A stretch of DNA of 64,000 nt from Ascaphus truei (Eukaryota > Chordata > Amphibia > Anura > Ascaphidae). The translations under genes and the position numbers were made by a program. The notes below the pieces were generated by a model. It searched no databases. It had not been told where the DNA came from and saw only the letters and a program-made list of their open reading frames with translations. Of this stretch, positions 1-12,585 are shown one piece after another (the stretch's first letter is position 1; each line of letters begins with the position of its first letter). Location of the stretch: NCBI GenBank assembly GCA_036426205.1, contig CM071570.1, positions 6,029,947-6,093,946 on the forward strand, read 5' to 3'.

Positions 1-162
1 CCTACAATGCATTGCTTCGCAAGCACCTGATTTGCGGGACCGTGATTGGACATATACACCCCTCCCCCCACAATTTGTAGACTTTAGGGTTAATTTTACT
101 TGCACTCCCGCATGGAAACATGCAAGTACATTGGAGTTGCAATATAATGAATAACAGACTAT

Positions 163-768
163 GGCCCAGATCCACAGAGCGCCAGTTTTGACGTAATGAG
201 TTAACGCCTCATTAAGTGCTAACGGTATCTTGAAAACGAGAGGTAACTCAATGTATAACTTCCTGGTAAAACATTTGATAAATAAATTAATTAATGAAAA
301 GCTCACTAACGAAGCGTTAAGTGCTGTTTTCAGTCCTAACGAGCCCTGCGTTAGTATAACGGATGTTAGTGCTAATGATATGCCGAATAGGTGTTCCCGG
401 TAACAATACAGATCCCCAGAGCTCCGTTATAGTCACCGCAGGGATTTAACATGACGTTATTTCGTTCAGAGCGCTACTCACATCCGAAACCAGAGATAGG
501 TCTGTTACAGGCCCTGGGTAAGTGGAAAACCACAGGTGGATAGGATTTAACTATCATATTGTTATTCACAGGGTTCTTTTTTCTATTTCTAGTTTTTATT
601 TGAAGCTAACGTCACATGGCATTACGCCTGTGCTAATGAGACCGCTAACGACCGTATTTTTGCATGTAATTAGCTTTGTGGATTGGCGCTAACGTCAGGG
701 AACATGACGTCTGTTACGGATTTTTGATAACATGACCCTGACTTAACGGTGCTTTGTGAATCTGGGCC
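163..768. repeat. MITE-like element with GGCCCAGATYCACARAGC ends
   Basis: The two ends are inverted copies of an 18-bp motif: GGCCCAGATCCACAGAGC on the left and the complement of GCTTTGTGAATCTGGGCC on the right. The interior has no open frame. It repeats diverged pieces of the terminal sequence (near 409-475 and 630-720), with several copies of a TAACG/ATGACGT motif. A short stretch at 233-290 is the reverse complement of the interspersed repeat found at 56425 and 61299, so one element has probably inserted into another. I could not define a target-site duplication. The non-autonomous DNA transposon class is inferred from structure only. Confidence 0.6.
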
Positions 769-3307
769 TCTGTTTCAAACTGGTAAGGTCCGACCACACC
801 TGGGTTTAGAAAAGAAGGCGGCATAAACAAAATGCAGCATTACTCAGTAGTAATGGAGTGAGTCCTATCCCTCCCATTCCATACATGTGCTCCAGGGGGT
901 GCTCACCTGCGTCCTGCTAGGATCAGGGCTCCCGGGTACAGGACAAGGCCAGTAGAAAATGTGCTATCTCTGAAGTAAGGGAATCTAGTGCAGACTTTTC
1001 ATGGAAAAGTCGAGTTATCTCAAAGTCTGTCACAATAACATTTCTTTAGGGTGTCTGATGGGCATGGATCATATATCGCCCCTGTCATGGGCTGGTCACA
1101 GGGCCTTAGTAGTGCAAAAATAATACATTCATGCTTTTAAACACCTTGTATCCTGGGCCACAAATCCTAAAAAGTCCAGGAATTAAATGAAAATATAACA
1201 GGTGATGGAACAAATGTGTCCAATTAACCTAAACTCGGATGGGCACCCAGTAGGGCGGTCATAAAATGGAAGATTTACTGTTACATCCAAAAATTCCTGT
1301 TGGCTAATAATCCACATTCTCTCTGCATATGTCTTTCAGCCTTGCTGCATAGAACAACGTTATATGATTATTTTGGGGAATTAGATCTAAACATAAGGTG
1401 TTTTCAGGCCAACTTTTATATATTCCCCTAAGAATTTCCAGAAATGGGTTTGAATTCTGCTGTTCTTGGAAGAATTCCTGAATAGACCACACAAGATTTC
1501 AATAACCTCGACACATTCACTATTTTCTAATAGAAGGTCTTTTATCCACCAGGATAACATCTACCCTAGGATTTCCCTATCCTCCTTGCATTGTATGTAT
1601 TTCCAGGCTATTGAGAGTGATTTATCTTACCACTGGAGTAGTCTTGAACTTTTAGAAATGGTTAGGCTAAAGTCATGGATACACGAGGCCTGTCTTCTCA
1701 TTGGGCGGTTGAAATAGCTCTCTAGAATGTTCAGTTGTGGCAGAATTCATAGAGAAGTGTAGATGACACATTAAATGAGTCAAGGAGTTAAACTCCCTTT
1801 ACAGGGCAGGAAACTGCACTGGTGTCAGGTTTCTTGCAAGTGGATAAGGGTTAAAAAGCAGGAAGTAGCTGCTGTCCGTGTCCCTGTTGGAGTCTGTTGA
1901 GGAACACAGACAACAGAGCTCCCGCCCACAAGGATCCAGGCTTGTAGACCAGAGGATTTTGCCTGGCAACAGTGGGGAGCCCAAAGTCCCACACAGCAGA
2001 AGTCTGCATGGATAGGGCAAAATACATTCCTGGGAGATGCAGGACTTCAAAGTCTGTAGCTGGAGAAATCGGAGATGCCAGACCAGCATCAGTCAGATAA
2101 GACTATAGATTGTTCCCTAATATTGTTTTATATGTTTTGGGGTTGGTAACCAGCTTAGCTGGCGGCCCAGATAGAAAGGGCCAGAGTAATGTTTATTTAG
2201 TCTTCTAACATGGAGTAGGTGTTTGTTTTATGATTTTGTGTTTTTGCATTAACGGGGCAGTAGCCCCAATGTTTTGGTTTCTGTTTTGTAGAGAAGAAAA
2301 CCACTCATTATGGTTTACCCAGAAATGCATGTGTGGACTCGTATCTGACCTCGCCTACAGACCACTCCGTCACAGACACTTTAATCTTCGATACACTGTT
2401 TTATAATATCGCAATGCGGCTATTGTCACCTTTTTATATGAATAGATATGAACTCACAGATTTTCATGGAAGTACAATAATATATTCATATATTTTTCTC
2501 AGTGTATACATCACTGTTCAAGGTCAAATACAGGACAATTAATCACTGCAAAGAAGCATAAAAACGAATTAATTTGATGCCTTAGCCAAACAGGTCTCAG
2601 ACGCATACAATAGTTTCTGAACCAACAATCTCCATCAAAACCATTTATTTTTTACCTTATACTGTACGAATCGGGACTGAACCAAGTACTCAAAGCTCTA
2701 TAGATCGTCTCTCTCAGCTCTGGGCATCCCTCTATTTCCAGGTTATTTTTATTTTTTTGCCAGTACAAATATGGGGAAAAACACCGATGTCTGTAGGGTT
2801 ACCATGTCACAATGCCATGTCGTCTCACAATGATGTAACTGCATTCTGTTAGCCACCAGAGTGTGAGACTGATCTGAGCGGCCATATTGTTTCTCCCAGA
2901 CCAGAATTCCTGTAAGAATATGTTGTATCTCAGGAGCCAGGGGGTCCTGTAGCTTGTGGTGGGGTTCAACTCTGGGGAACCCCTTGTTTCAAATGATGTA
3001 GAAAAAAAAGATGTATGCATGTTTAACTTAAACCCAGGCTGTGCTGAGAAGCTGTGTAATGCGGCTGGCATAAGATTATAGGGGTCCATGTTAAAATGGA
3101 TGAGAAGTAAAGAGTGACAGACTGTGCTCATTTGCATGTCATTACCCAGAATCCCTGGCTGTTGTGGAAGCACTGTTTGACAACAGGGAAAGACAGGGTT
3201 GCAGACCTGTCTGAGACATGCAAATGCACCATAAGTGATATTTTTATTTACTGTATGTTAAATGAGAAATTCTTGCCATTTTCATTTTTTAACACAGGAT
3301 TGAAACA
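769..3307. other. No gene recognised
   Basis: Moderately AT-rich DNA with only short chance-length open frames and no convincing protein similarity. A fragment around 2935-2992 (GGGGGTCCTG and GGGGTTCAACTCTGGGGAAC) looks like a relic of the MITE family that begins at 3308. No RNA gene or promoter was seen. Confidence 0.5.
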
Positions 3308-3627
3308 GGGGGTCTCCCGAGCTGAACCCCGTTAATTTCAGCTTTGGGACCCCGGCTTCCAGAAATACAGACCTCCATATGGGGTGCGGGTAGCAGCTCC
3401 AGCTGGCCTTTAAGTTTAAAGCTCCGGCATCCCATGGGCCAATAGGAAGCTGAACGTGATGACATCACAGCTTCCTGTTGGCCCATAGAACGCTGGATCT
3501 ATGAAACGAGCCAGAATGTGAACCCTGGTAGTCGAGCGGCTACAGGCACCCCCTATGGAGATAAGTATCTCCAGAAGCAGGGGGTCCCCGAAGCTGAAAT
3601 TAATGGGGTTCAGATTTGGAGACCCCC
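3308..3627. repeat. MITE, GGGGGTCTCC family, copy 1
   Basis: Long terminal inverted repeats of about 60 bp occupy 3308-3368 and 3565-3627. Both carry GGGGGTCTCC, then a GAACCCC-TTAATTTCAGC block, then a second GGGACCCC/GGGGACCCCC block and a CTTC-AGA-ATAC edge. The centre (about 3436-3485) is a second palindrome: CCAATAGGAAGCTG on one side and CAGCTTCCTGTTGG on the other, around TGATGACATCA. The same architecture recurs at 25162-25498. There is no coding capacity, so it is a non-autonomous DNA element. The superfamily is undetermined. Confidence 0.7.
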
Positions 3628-4595
3628 ATGCTTCAATCCAATGGGGAAACAAATTAGCTGACTTCAAATATTATTAGAGGGGCACAATAAAAACAGGATA
3701 ACACAGAAGAAGAAGGAGGACGCATCTTTCATCGGTTTTATAAGGTAACCATTTCTTTTAAGCGCAGGAAAAAGAGCGTTTAGGAAATAGACCTGCGACA
3801 AGAAACTGTAAAAGGTGTGTTATTCGTGTACAGTACCCCGGGCCATGAATAAGAATATCCCACCTCATTACTCTTTGTTTAAAAAGAGACTTCCATATAA
3901 GTTCACCTGGATTCATCCCTGCTAAGAATAGTGATGCGAATGTAAGCCTGTCCCACTCCCTATGCACCTCACCACATAGTCTGAATAGCCTCCTTCTATT
4001 ATTTCCCATGAATAATCTCCGCAGTCACTGGCAGGGAACACAGATTATTTAAATAAATTAACTTGGACTTCATGGGAATCTAAAAGCAGTATCGTGTATT
4101 GTTCTTGGAGTGAACGCAAGGCCTTACCTCATGTAAATGCTGTCCCTCGGAGGAACATGAGAGGGTGTGAGAGGAGGCCTGGGTATTAACCACTTGTGAG
4201 CCAGAGGTGTGTGCGGCATACAGACGGTTGCACTCTCCGTCAGCTCTCGAGAGGTTGGATGTCCTTGCTTTGCAATACACTGCAGGCCGCTCAGGCTTCA
4301 CACAACATAGAGAAAAAACCTTTTGAACAGGTCCCTCTAGAAGGGTTAAATACCCTACTATGCGAAGTATTTTAGGTCCCCTGGCCCCGAAGACCTAAAT
4401 GCAATAAATGATGATGATAAAATGTACTTGGAACTCATTTGCAGCCAGTTTCTGTGAAATCCCATCTCCACCCACGATTAGGGACTTTGTGACCTATTCA
4501 TTAGACTTCAAGATTGTGAATGCAAAATCGCCCGGAAATCTTTGTCTCCAGATTCATTAAGAACTATATACTGAATGCATGATAATTGCATGGTT
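3628..4595. other. No gene recognised
   Basis: Unique-looking AT-rich sequence with no open frame that resembles a known protein and no tandem structure. Confidence 0.45.
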
Positions 4596-4599
4596 CGAC

Positions 4600-4962
4600 A
4601 TCTTATCTCTCTCTCTTTCTCTCTCTCTATCCCTACTCATCCACTAAACCTCTCATCCTCTTCCCACCTCTCCTCTCTCTCTCTCTTTCTCTCTTTCTGC
4701 CTCCCCACCTCACTCTCTGCCTCCCCACCTTTCTCTCCCCCTCCCCACCTCTCTATCCCCCTCCCCACCTCTCTCTCTCCCAACCTCACTCTCCCTCCCC
4801 ACCTCTCTCTCCCCATTCCCACCTCTCTCTCCCCATCCCCACCTCTCTCTCCCAACCTCTCCCTCCCCACCTCCCTCTCCCTCCCCACCTCTCTATCTCT
4901 CTCCCCCTCCCCACCTTCCACATCTCTCTTCCCACCTCTCTCTCTCTGTCTCTCTCTCCAGC
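4600..4962. repeat. Pyrimidine-rich minisatellite (CTCTCCCCACCTCT)
   Basis: The plus strand is almost pure C/T interrupted by CCCACC. Loose units of 12-25 bp are built from CTCTCTCCCCACCTC and variants. Both strands look open over 130 codons only because of this composition, giving Ser/Pro/Leu-rich or Arg/Glu/Gly-rich translations. A closely similar array lies at 29690-30290. Long polypurine/polypyrimidine tracts of this kind can form triplex DNA (known property, not tested here). Confidence 0.8.
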
Positions 4963-5732
4963 AAAAAGCCATTTTCCACCTAGCTGAGGGAGGCGAGATT
5001 TCCTGTGACTTTCCAGGCGCTCTGCAAATTAGCAAGTTAATGAACAGCCCGTGAATATGAAGTTGTGCGAGATTGTTTTATTTGCATACACAATTTGCTG
5101 ATCACACCAACACTTACAAAGGACAAAATGTGCATAGCTGCAACCAACATGTTCCACAAACGGCCATGCTACGGAATGAGGGCTCAATGACTATGGCGGG
5201 ATGCAAAATCTGTGGGGAAACCGCCGTTTGGACACACACACGTTAAATAATAAATGTATATAAAAGCAGAAAGCCAAGCTGCACGCCATTATTTTTTAAA
5301 ACTTACCTGAACCGGGGGGTCCTGTCGGGCTGAGACATGGTCGTCCAGCATCCAAGGACACCCTAAATGTTTTGTCCTCTGAGAATATGATCACAGAATC
5401 AGGGCTCCGTCCTGCAGCCAGTAGAAAGTGCTTTGCCCACTTTTGCTGGAGGGGCTAAGTGATGAATGAGTAGTTCACGTATAATGGCTCTGCCTTTTAA
5501 GTGGTTACATCTAGTTAAAATCCCAGGGTTAGCTCTCCTTGTGACCGTCACTTTATCTACCTAAATGTATCAAATACATGTACAGTACAGTATATGAAAA
5601 ATGCCACGGATCGAGTAGGGTCTGAGATTTAACAATGGATAGGAAACTGCACAGTCTAGGTGAGCTAAGTTGTTTTTATCTACTGTGGAATCCTGTATTT
5701 CTATATTACCTGTAGCTCTGGCACTGACATTA
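4963..5732. other. No gene recognised
   Basis: Ordinary non-coding sequence. A GGGGGGTCCTG remnant near 5316 may be a relic of the GGGGGTCTCC MITE family. Nothing else was identified. Confidence 0.4.
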
Positions 5733-5812
5733 GATTGTAAGTTCTATGGGTCACTGTGCCTGAAAAATGCAGTGCTTCTGTATATAAGAAAAAAATATTA
5801 TTCTATTATGTA
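5733..5812 (+). repeat. SINE/L2-type 3' tail fragment
   Basis: The segment starts with AGATTGTAAGTTCTATGGG and ends in an ATTATTCTATT tail. This matches the style of the better preserved copies at 53375-53595 and, inverted, at 5985-6140. It is read as an eroded 3' end of an L2-related SINE or LINE. The assignment rests on this shared AGATTGTAAGCTCT-type motif alone. Confidence 0.4.
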
Positions 5813-5984
5813 ACCGACTGAGACAAATACTGTATGTGCATTGCCATTATTGTACTTTTCATTGTGCTTTTCACAATTAGGATACATTTGCAAACATATT
5901 AAACATTATTTCAATTATGTAAAATTAAACAGTAAAGGAGTTACTAGTCAGACTGTTTATATATTATCAATGGATGCAAACCTT

Positions 5985-6140
5985 GTATTGTATGTCTTTA
6001 TTTATATAGCGCCAAAAGTGTACTCAGCGCTTTACAAAGAATACAGTACAGGGAATTATAATAATACAATAAGTGCAGCAAAATCAGACAATAGGAAAGG
6101 AAATCCCTGCCCTGAAGAGCTTACAATCTAAGAGGTTTGA
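5985..6140 (-). repeat. LINE/SINE 3' end, AGCGCC/GCTTACAATCT type
   Basis: On the plus strand the sequence runs TTTATTTATATAGCGCC, then CAGCGCTTTACAAAGAATAC, then GAAGAGCTTACAATCTAAG. Read on the minus strand this is an AGATTGTAAGCTCTTC block followed by GGCGCTATATAAATAAAG, the order expected at the 3' end of the L2-type elements seen elsewhere in this window. The adjacent 6140-6640 stretch is G-rich, has no intact frame and may be the eroded body of the same insertion (inference). Confidence 0.55.
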
Positions 6141-9100
6141 TGGGGAACTTACAGAGACAGCAGGGGAGGGAATAAGTGCTGTATATGGCAGTGCTTGGTC
6201 ACAATGGGTGGTAGGAGTGACTGAGTGTGGGACAGTAACCATGAGTGCAGGCTATTGGGATACTTGATTTGTGGGGCACGTTTTAAGGTTAGTCAGTATT
6301 AAAAGGAGAGGGTTAATACAATTTACAGGGGAAGAGATGGCAGGGAGGCACGGGTGAGAGCAGGTGTGTATGTCTGGCTTCAGGCTTAGGGGAGATCCCC
6401 AGCAGCAGGAAGGAGTAGATAGAGGGTGTGAATAGAGCATTTGTGGGGGTGTTTTTTTATTGAGGGGTTAAGAAGTTGCTGGGAGAGAGGTGTATAAATA
6501 ATGGTGTCGTGGGGAGTGGGGAAGTTGGAGAGAACAGAGACATTCACAAAGGAGTGAGGAAACAGTAAACGATAAAAGCAGTAGGGAGGGCATAGTGATA
6601 TGCACGAGGAGAGACTTCCCAGGTACTGGGGGATAGAAAGAGTACAATTAATCACAGCTTTTGAAAAGTTAAGTTCTCACAGTTGCAAAGTTGTTGTTAT
6701 GCAGAGTCCCGATCTTCCTCAAATCTTCACCTCCAATTTCAACTCCAAAATTAACTCTGCCGGACACTTTAGATGTGACACTTAAGATGGGACTCACAGC
6801 CAATTCAAAGCCTTGTGAATTAAATTAACGGGAGAATGAAGATGGGATGGAGCTCATTTGGAAGAAACAAGACTCTGAAAGGGAACCTTCCTGAGTGCCT
6901 CCAGGGGGGAGTGTATTCGCTAAGTGGGGGCTGCACATTTAACTCTCTTGCTGCCACAGACTAGCAACAGATTGCAGAGCAGTGGAGGGGTTAACAGTTT
7001 TTGGAACCATACTTGTGAGATGAGCTGTAGCACAAAGATGTCCCTAATTTGTAGCCAAAGCTGGCCAGTGCTTACAATGCTGTGAGATCTTCAAACAGCC
7101 TCAATGTTTCCAGGATATGCGTGGAATGAGCTTTTTCCTAGAAAACAGTATGCTAAGCAGGCCTTTCAGAGCTTGTCTAAATGTCAGTCATGAATCTAAG
7201 TCTTCCGAGCAGATCCCAGCTGGGAAAATGTCACTGATTTCATTCCATTTTAAGTAGAAAGTGCTGTACTTCGGCTCGCCACTGTTTCATAGCACAACCC
7301 AGGGGGCCTATTCATCATTGTTATTTACTTGTGTGTTTCACATATTCAGAACTTTGCATCTAATACTTTTAAATCCTTTTACCCTTTTTGTTGCTGCTTT
7401 GGGCAGTGAAATTGTTAATAGGCTACAGTTCACAGTGAGAGGAAAATGTGATATTTGACGATAAGATAAGAGATTGTGAAATCCAGATAATACATGTAAC
7501 AGGTATTCCCCCAGCCTCGGGGAGATGTCACTGTTACCTGGTGTTCTTGTGCTGCTCACCTGCTAGGCTTACAGGATACTGAGTGGGGAAGACAGGACAG
7601 GCTTTAGAAATATTCACAGCTCTTCACTCGGTGCAGCGCCTCCATCTCCTGCAGGCCCCAGCAGAGCCGGGCGCAGTGTCTGCAGGAAACCCCTCTTGTA
7701 CTCCCCCTGATAAACTGCAGTCACAGGCAGGAGTATATACAGTCTCAGGCAGGAGTATATACAGTCTCAGGCAGGAGTGTATACAAACAGCAAGCGGTCT
7801 TTATTCCTCTGTCAACAGGATACAGCATACAACAGGTACACTTCTTCAAAGGGGTCGCTGCATTCAACCCCCAGGGCTTGAGGCCCCAAAGGTCAATCCC
7901 TGACTTCCATATACCCTGGTGGAGTAAGGAGTAGTGTCCCACTCCCCTGCGGGCGGGGAAGGCCGGTGGCCAGAGCCCTGGCTCCACACTTCCTACTCCA
8001 CAGTGAACCACTACATTTAGGCTCTGCAGCTCCTTTTGTACCCGGGGGGAGGGGGGGTCTTAGGTCCGAGCCCCTGATAGGGCTGTACACAGGCATTAGG
8101 CCTATCCCTCCCCACCCTTTTCACTCCAGGGAGCTGTTAACTGCAGTGAAACCCAGATTAACCCTAACACTGCCTGCACTGGTACCAGGGTTTATGTGTT
8201 AGGCAGGGCAGATTTTTAGCCAAAGTTACCGTACACGCATCTGAAAATGAGAGTTTTCCATAAAAGCTGCAATTGGTGAACTATTTTACATTGAACATTA
8301 ATAACAAAATGCAATAGTATTGGTGAAGAACATAAATGAATTATAGTGAAAGGTTCTAATAAGTTCTTGTTTATAGTGTGTTTTTGCAGCACATTATGTT
8401 GTCTGCCAGCTGTAATGAAACCATTTTTAATGAATGATGTATTACTCCATACACATTGTTATTGACAGGTTGCTGTACTGTATGTAGGGGGTATGAAGCA
8501 GTACGCACTTCTAACTGAACCAGGGTATCTCCCGGGGATACAATAGATGGAATAACCATGTGTCTTGTACACCCAACAGAAAATGTTCTGATTTTTTTTT
8601 TTATACATGAATCTTTTAAATATGAACGTTCTTCACATGCAACGAATCGTAAGGTTAAACAAAAAGAAACACACAAACTACCGCACAACGGCACTAGTGA
8701 TTCTCCTGTAGTTGTGAAAGTTTCTTTCGGAGTCCATTGCTGGCCTCTTTAGAGATGATCAGTGGTACTGGCATCCATTGGTAATGTTTGGGCAAAGTTA
8801 GTAAGGCATTTGCACGATGGGAAAGCAGGCACTTCTTTGTATCCTTTGCACGGGTTGCAAATGTCCAACATTTGACAATTTCACAAAGCTGTGTAAATGT
8901 GTTTCACCCCGCTCTACCCTCCGGCGCCAGAGATGGACGATCTGTCAGCCCAAGTACGAATCGGCTGCAAAACCGGCGTTTCTTCGCCAATTCGACTCTC
9001 CACGAATTCGTCCAAGTACGAAAATAAGTCACCTCTATATTTAAAAACAAATAATATTTGTATTATACGTGTGAACCCTCTTTACCCAGCTCAAAAAAGT

Positions 9101-9288
9101 GTCACGTTGAGCTGTCTTCTATACAGTGGGGGTGCTCAGCGTCTCTGTTTACCTTCTCGGGGTGCTGGCACCCGGGCTGGCTGGCGTGTATGTTAGGAGG
9201 TAGAATGAAGGGTGACAATACTTGCCAAAGCAAGAAAAGAGATCCTGTTTATGAGCAGTCAGGTCCTGTGAGCACCACTCCTATCACA
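6141..9288. other. No gene recognised; minor repeats
   Basis: No coding similarity was recognised. Three tandem copies of a 22-bp unit (CAGTCTCAGGCAGGAGTATA core) lie at about 7725-7790. The GC-rich stretch 7800-8200 is open on both strands for up to about 100 codons, but it shows no recognisable motif and may be part of an old LTR or other repeat. A T-run is present at 8592-8601. No promoter or RNA gene is supported. Confidence 0.4.
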
Positions 9289-9291
9289 TTA

Positions 9292-9440
9292 GGCTGCGCC
9301 CACGCTGCCGCTGACCGCGCTTGGCGCTTAGCGCGGTCAGCACAAACAATTTTAATCAATTTTAATCTGTCTGGCCACGCTCACATGGCGCCCGTGCACG
9401 TACGCTCGTGGGCGCTAGGTGCTTGCCGAGACAGATAATG
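9292..9440. repeat. GC-rich Harbinger-like MITE fragment
   Basis: The left end follows TTA (9289-9291) and begins GGCTGCGCCCACGCTG, like the ends of the elements at 12586 and 36423. A perfect 11-bp inverted repeat, GCTGACCGCGC (9310-9320) and GCGCGGTCAGC (9331-9341), sits just inside. No matching right end with TTA was found, so the copy is truncated or diverged. Confidence 0.4.
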
Positions 9441-11639
9441 AGACAGATAAGGATTTGTCCAGGCTTCTTCCCCGGTAGCTCTCATTACAACTCTAAGGAG
9501 GCATATTCTTCTTAAGCTTCACCCCCCTTTCAGCTCTCATACTCAGGGTAGGTACATTCTTAGTCCTTCACTATAAAGCTACTTGTTGCTTCTCTACCTT
9601 GTGTTCAGGTTACCCTTGTCATACCGTCCCTATGCATTTAACTGAGACTGGCATTAGGATGGTCTGTCTGGCTGATCCATATTAGTGCTCTGGAATCCTG
9701 ACCCCCGCTGGAGCACCATGCTTGTTCCTCTCACTTGGCTGAGAGCCAATGTTGGCCTCTACTAAGGGACCCAGATACAGGGACACGTTCCTGAACTAAA
9801 AACAATAACGTTGACAGGAAATCCTTACCACAAATAGCTATACGATTAAGCAGGACTTACACTTCAACTGTGAAACTCCTCCACTTTCTGTTACCTTCTG
9901 GAACCTAAAATATTCCATCCCCACTATACAAACCCCATAGTGACATCACTAATCACTACGACTACGAGGGGAGGAGTTTGGATTCTACTAAGTATCTTTA
10001 CTTAGTGACATCACTAAGCATCTTCTAGTCATCCGGATACAGATGATGCATTTGTAGCTACCCATACAATTAAGCCTCTAGGGCCCGTAACCTTTTAAGT
10101 GAAAATAGTAATCCCAAAGGGGAATTACATACGAAAATTCGAGTACGCGAAAGCGAGAATTCATTTAACGGTGAGAACATTGGACTAAGGGAAAATCGAT
10201 TTAAAGTGAAGCGAAAGAACAAAAGCAGCGAATAAACTGCTAAATAGGGTCCGATGCAGAAAATGATACTTTTGCTTTTTTAATAACAAAAAGTTTGGAC
10301 ACACGTTGGCAGAGAAATAGAATGGTTGGAGTGAAAGTTTGCGGGCTGAACTTTGACACATTGGCCCATCGCTCTGCGGTACTGAAAGAGTTACGTTCAC
10401 GTGCAGCTTTTGTACAAACTCCAGCTGAAATACAAAAACAGTGCGGATCTCTGCGTATGATCCTGCTGAGACTGCGGGGGGGGGGGGGGGACGACGGGAT
10501 TCACATCACATGAAGAGAATCATCTGATAAGACAGGGAAATTGCATTAGGACAATTACGTTTGGTCACTGAGCCAAGTGCATTCAAATTGAACACGGATT
10601 TTCTGTCAGCTCAGAGGACATCATCATTACTGCACAGGGGTAACCCTGCTCGGGGTGAGAGAGAGGGGTGCAGACCGCAGACAGTGTCACGCAATGCAAC
10701 ACCTAAAGCGTCAGTACTCCCATCTGAGATCTCTGTATATAGAGACACACCATTATAAGGTGGGCTAATTAGAAAAGCACCCGGCACATAGTGAAACATG
10801 CTGATGTGAGGATACCTTTATATACAGTGTGAATTGGAATGAGTGCGCTTTACAGGAGCAGCAGGAATAAAGGTATATAACATCTATATTTACATGTACT
10901 GAGAGGGTGTTATATGTCATTGCATTCGAAGTCCTATGTGTGTTTTTTATATTTTTATAAATCAGCTGTGTAGTGTTAGATAATACTTACTGGATATTTA
11001 TTTCACCATTTAGGAAGCGACAGAACTTTCTCTTTGGGAATAGGCGTTCCCATTGTGACCCCCGGGAAGCAGGACCTTTAGCCGATCGTTCCCGGGACAA
11101 AGGATCGACCGGCAGCTTAGATAATTACACTGCATAAATGTATAGAACTGCTGCATTTATTAGACCTAAAAATAAACAAACAAACAAAAATAAATTACCG
11201 GCGAGAGCCAATGCCCCTATATGTTTTGGTTGGTTGTGTTTTACCTCTACACTGTATATTTCTCTACAGAGTTTTGCAACTACTTAATGTATTCATCAAC
11301 TACAGTAGGTGTGTGCAAGCTGGGGGGTGAGAGTTTTCTGGGGGGGGTGCGGCAGTTGCACAGGCCCCGCGCTCTTCCCCAAGGCATTTAAATGAAATGC
11401 GGGGCTTCGCGTGAGGCCTCTGCAACTCGCTTACCTTGATTCAGGCGGCTGGTGGGACGCGTTGCCATGCAAACTACGCCGCGGGGTCACGTGACGTGAC
11501 ATCACATGGCCCCACGTCGTCACTTGATGCTGGATACAAGAGGGGGTGGGGGGGGGGCACGAGCAGTGGGGAAGAGCATGCAGGGGGCGCAGGACAACAA
11601 GTTTATCCATTCAGAGAATTATATTGCTTGAAACATACT
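9441..11639. other. No gene recognised
   Basis: Non-coding sequence including a G-run at about 10477-10490, a CAAA microsatellite near 11172, and a CpG-rich patch at 11340-11560. That patch contains TCACGTGACGTGACATCAC (around 11488-11506) and might belong to another GC-rich MITE. No exon or RNA gene is supported. Confidence 0.4.
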
Positions 11640-11695
11640 GTATACACTACAGTATGTATATATATATATGTGTGTGTGTGTGTTTGTGTGTATCC
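11640..11695. repeat. TA/TG microsatellite
   Basis: Short alternating purine-pyrimidine tract: a (TA)n run followed by a (GT)n run with one TTT interruption. Confidence 0.8.
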
Positions 11696-11845
11696 TATAT
11701 TTATTTGGGTTTACAGCCTGCATGCGCGCTGGTCCTACAAGTACAGATGTTGAACTCAGTGCTACAAAATATAACCTCAGGAGGTTACAAGGTTAGATAT
11801 GTTGCCAACAGTCTTGGCTTCACTAGAGCTGAGGCACTGAACCAT

Positions 11846-12060
11846 TTATAGCTCTGCAGAGAGACTGTAAAGCTGCCCTTCCATGTTTGACAAGTAGTAC
11901 TGCGCACGCTCAAAATTCTTCTCCAGGACTTCCTTACAAAATAGTATGAAGTACTGTAAGTGCTCAGACGTGTGGGAGACTGGTGATTCGAGGTAAGCAG
12001 GAGCGTTTGCCAAGAGGAGGAGGTCAGAGAGAGCGTTGCCAAGATGTGTGTAGGCTGTGC
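11846..12060 (-). pseudogene. Possible exon or retrocopy of an unrecognised gene
   Basis: Read on the minus strand, a pyrimidine-containing stretch ending GCCTGTGATAG is followed by about 70 open codons ending at a stop at 11846-11848. The translation begins GTAYTHLGNALSDLLLLANA, continues as a helix-like, Leu/Glu-rich segment (FCKEVLEKNFERAQYYL is typical), and looks like real protein rather than repeat translation. No clear GT donor follows the frame, so it would have to be a last exon or an intronless fragment. I do not recognise the family and give no function. It could also be a chance open frame. Confidence 0.3.
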
Positions 12061-12585
12061 CTATCACAGGCAGTCTGGCAGGCAGGTACTATACTCTGGA
12101 CATGAAAGTCTTGCGGTTGCAGCCCTGTGCACACAGTGATGAAATCGCAAGTTTGCTAAGTGACTGCAGTTTGCTCCGTGTCGGACCAGTCCTGTACAAA
12201 AGACATTTCAGAGTATATTTTCTCTAATTCATTATGCGTTGGGGCCGTAACGTGAAAAGCAAAATAAACTCCGGAGCTGTGGAATGAAATGTAATAATGT
12301 TGGACTATGTGTTGCATGATGGGGGGCTCTTCCCACAGCTCCCCATTGACTGGGTAAAATTATGTTGGTAAAGTTGCTTTCACCCGGGACTCTTATGTAC
12401 ATTTAATTACAATGTATTTTTGCGCTCACAGAAGGGAAGACTTTGAGTTGTCAGTCTCTTTTGGGAATGGAGGTGTTAACTTTGAGAGCCACAAGCTCCG
12501 TGGCACCTGAGTGTTCGTGGTAGTCATGTGATTGCTTGCGTGGCCATCGCATGGTCGCCCACCGGTTCAGCGGTGTTGGGAATTA

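Noticed and set aside
4575..5054. Pro/Ser/Leu-rich protein and, on the other strand, Arg/Glu/Gly-rich protein
   Set aside because: Composition artefact of the C/T-rich minisatellite. The same happens at 29516-30710 and 57600-58280.
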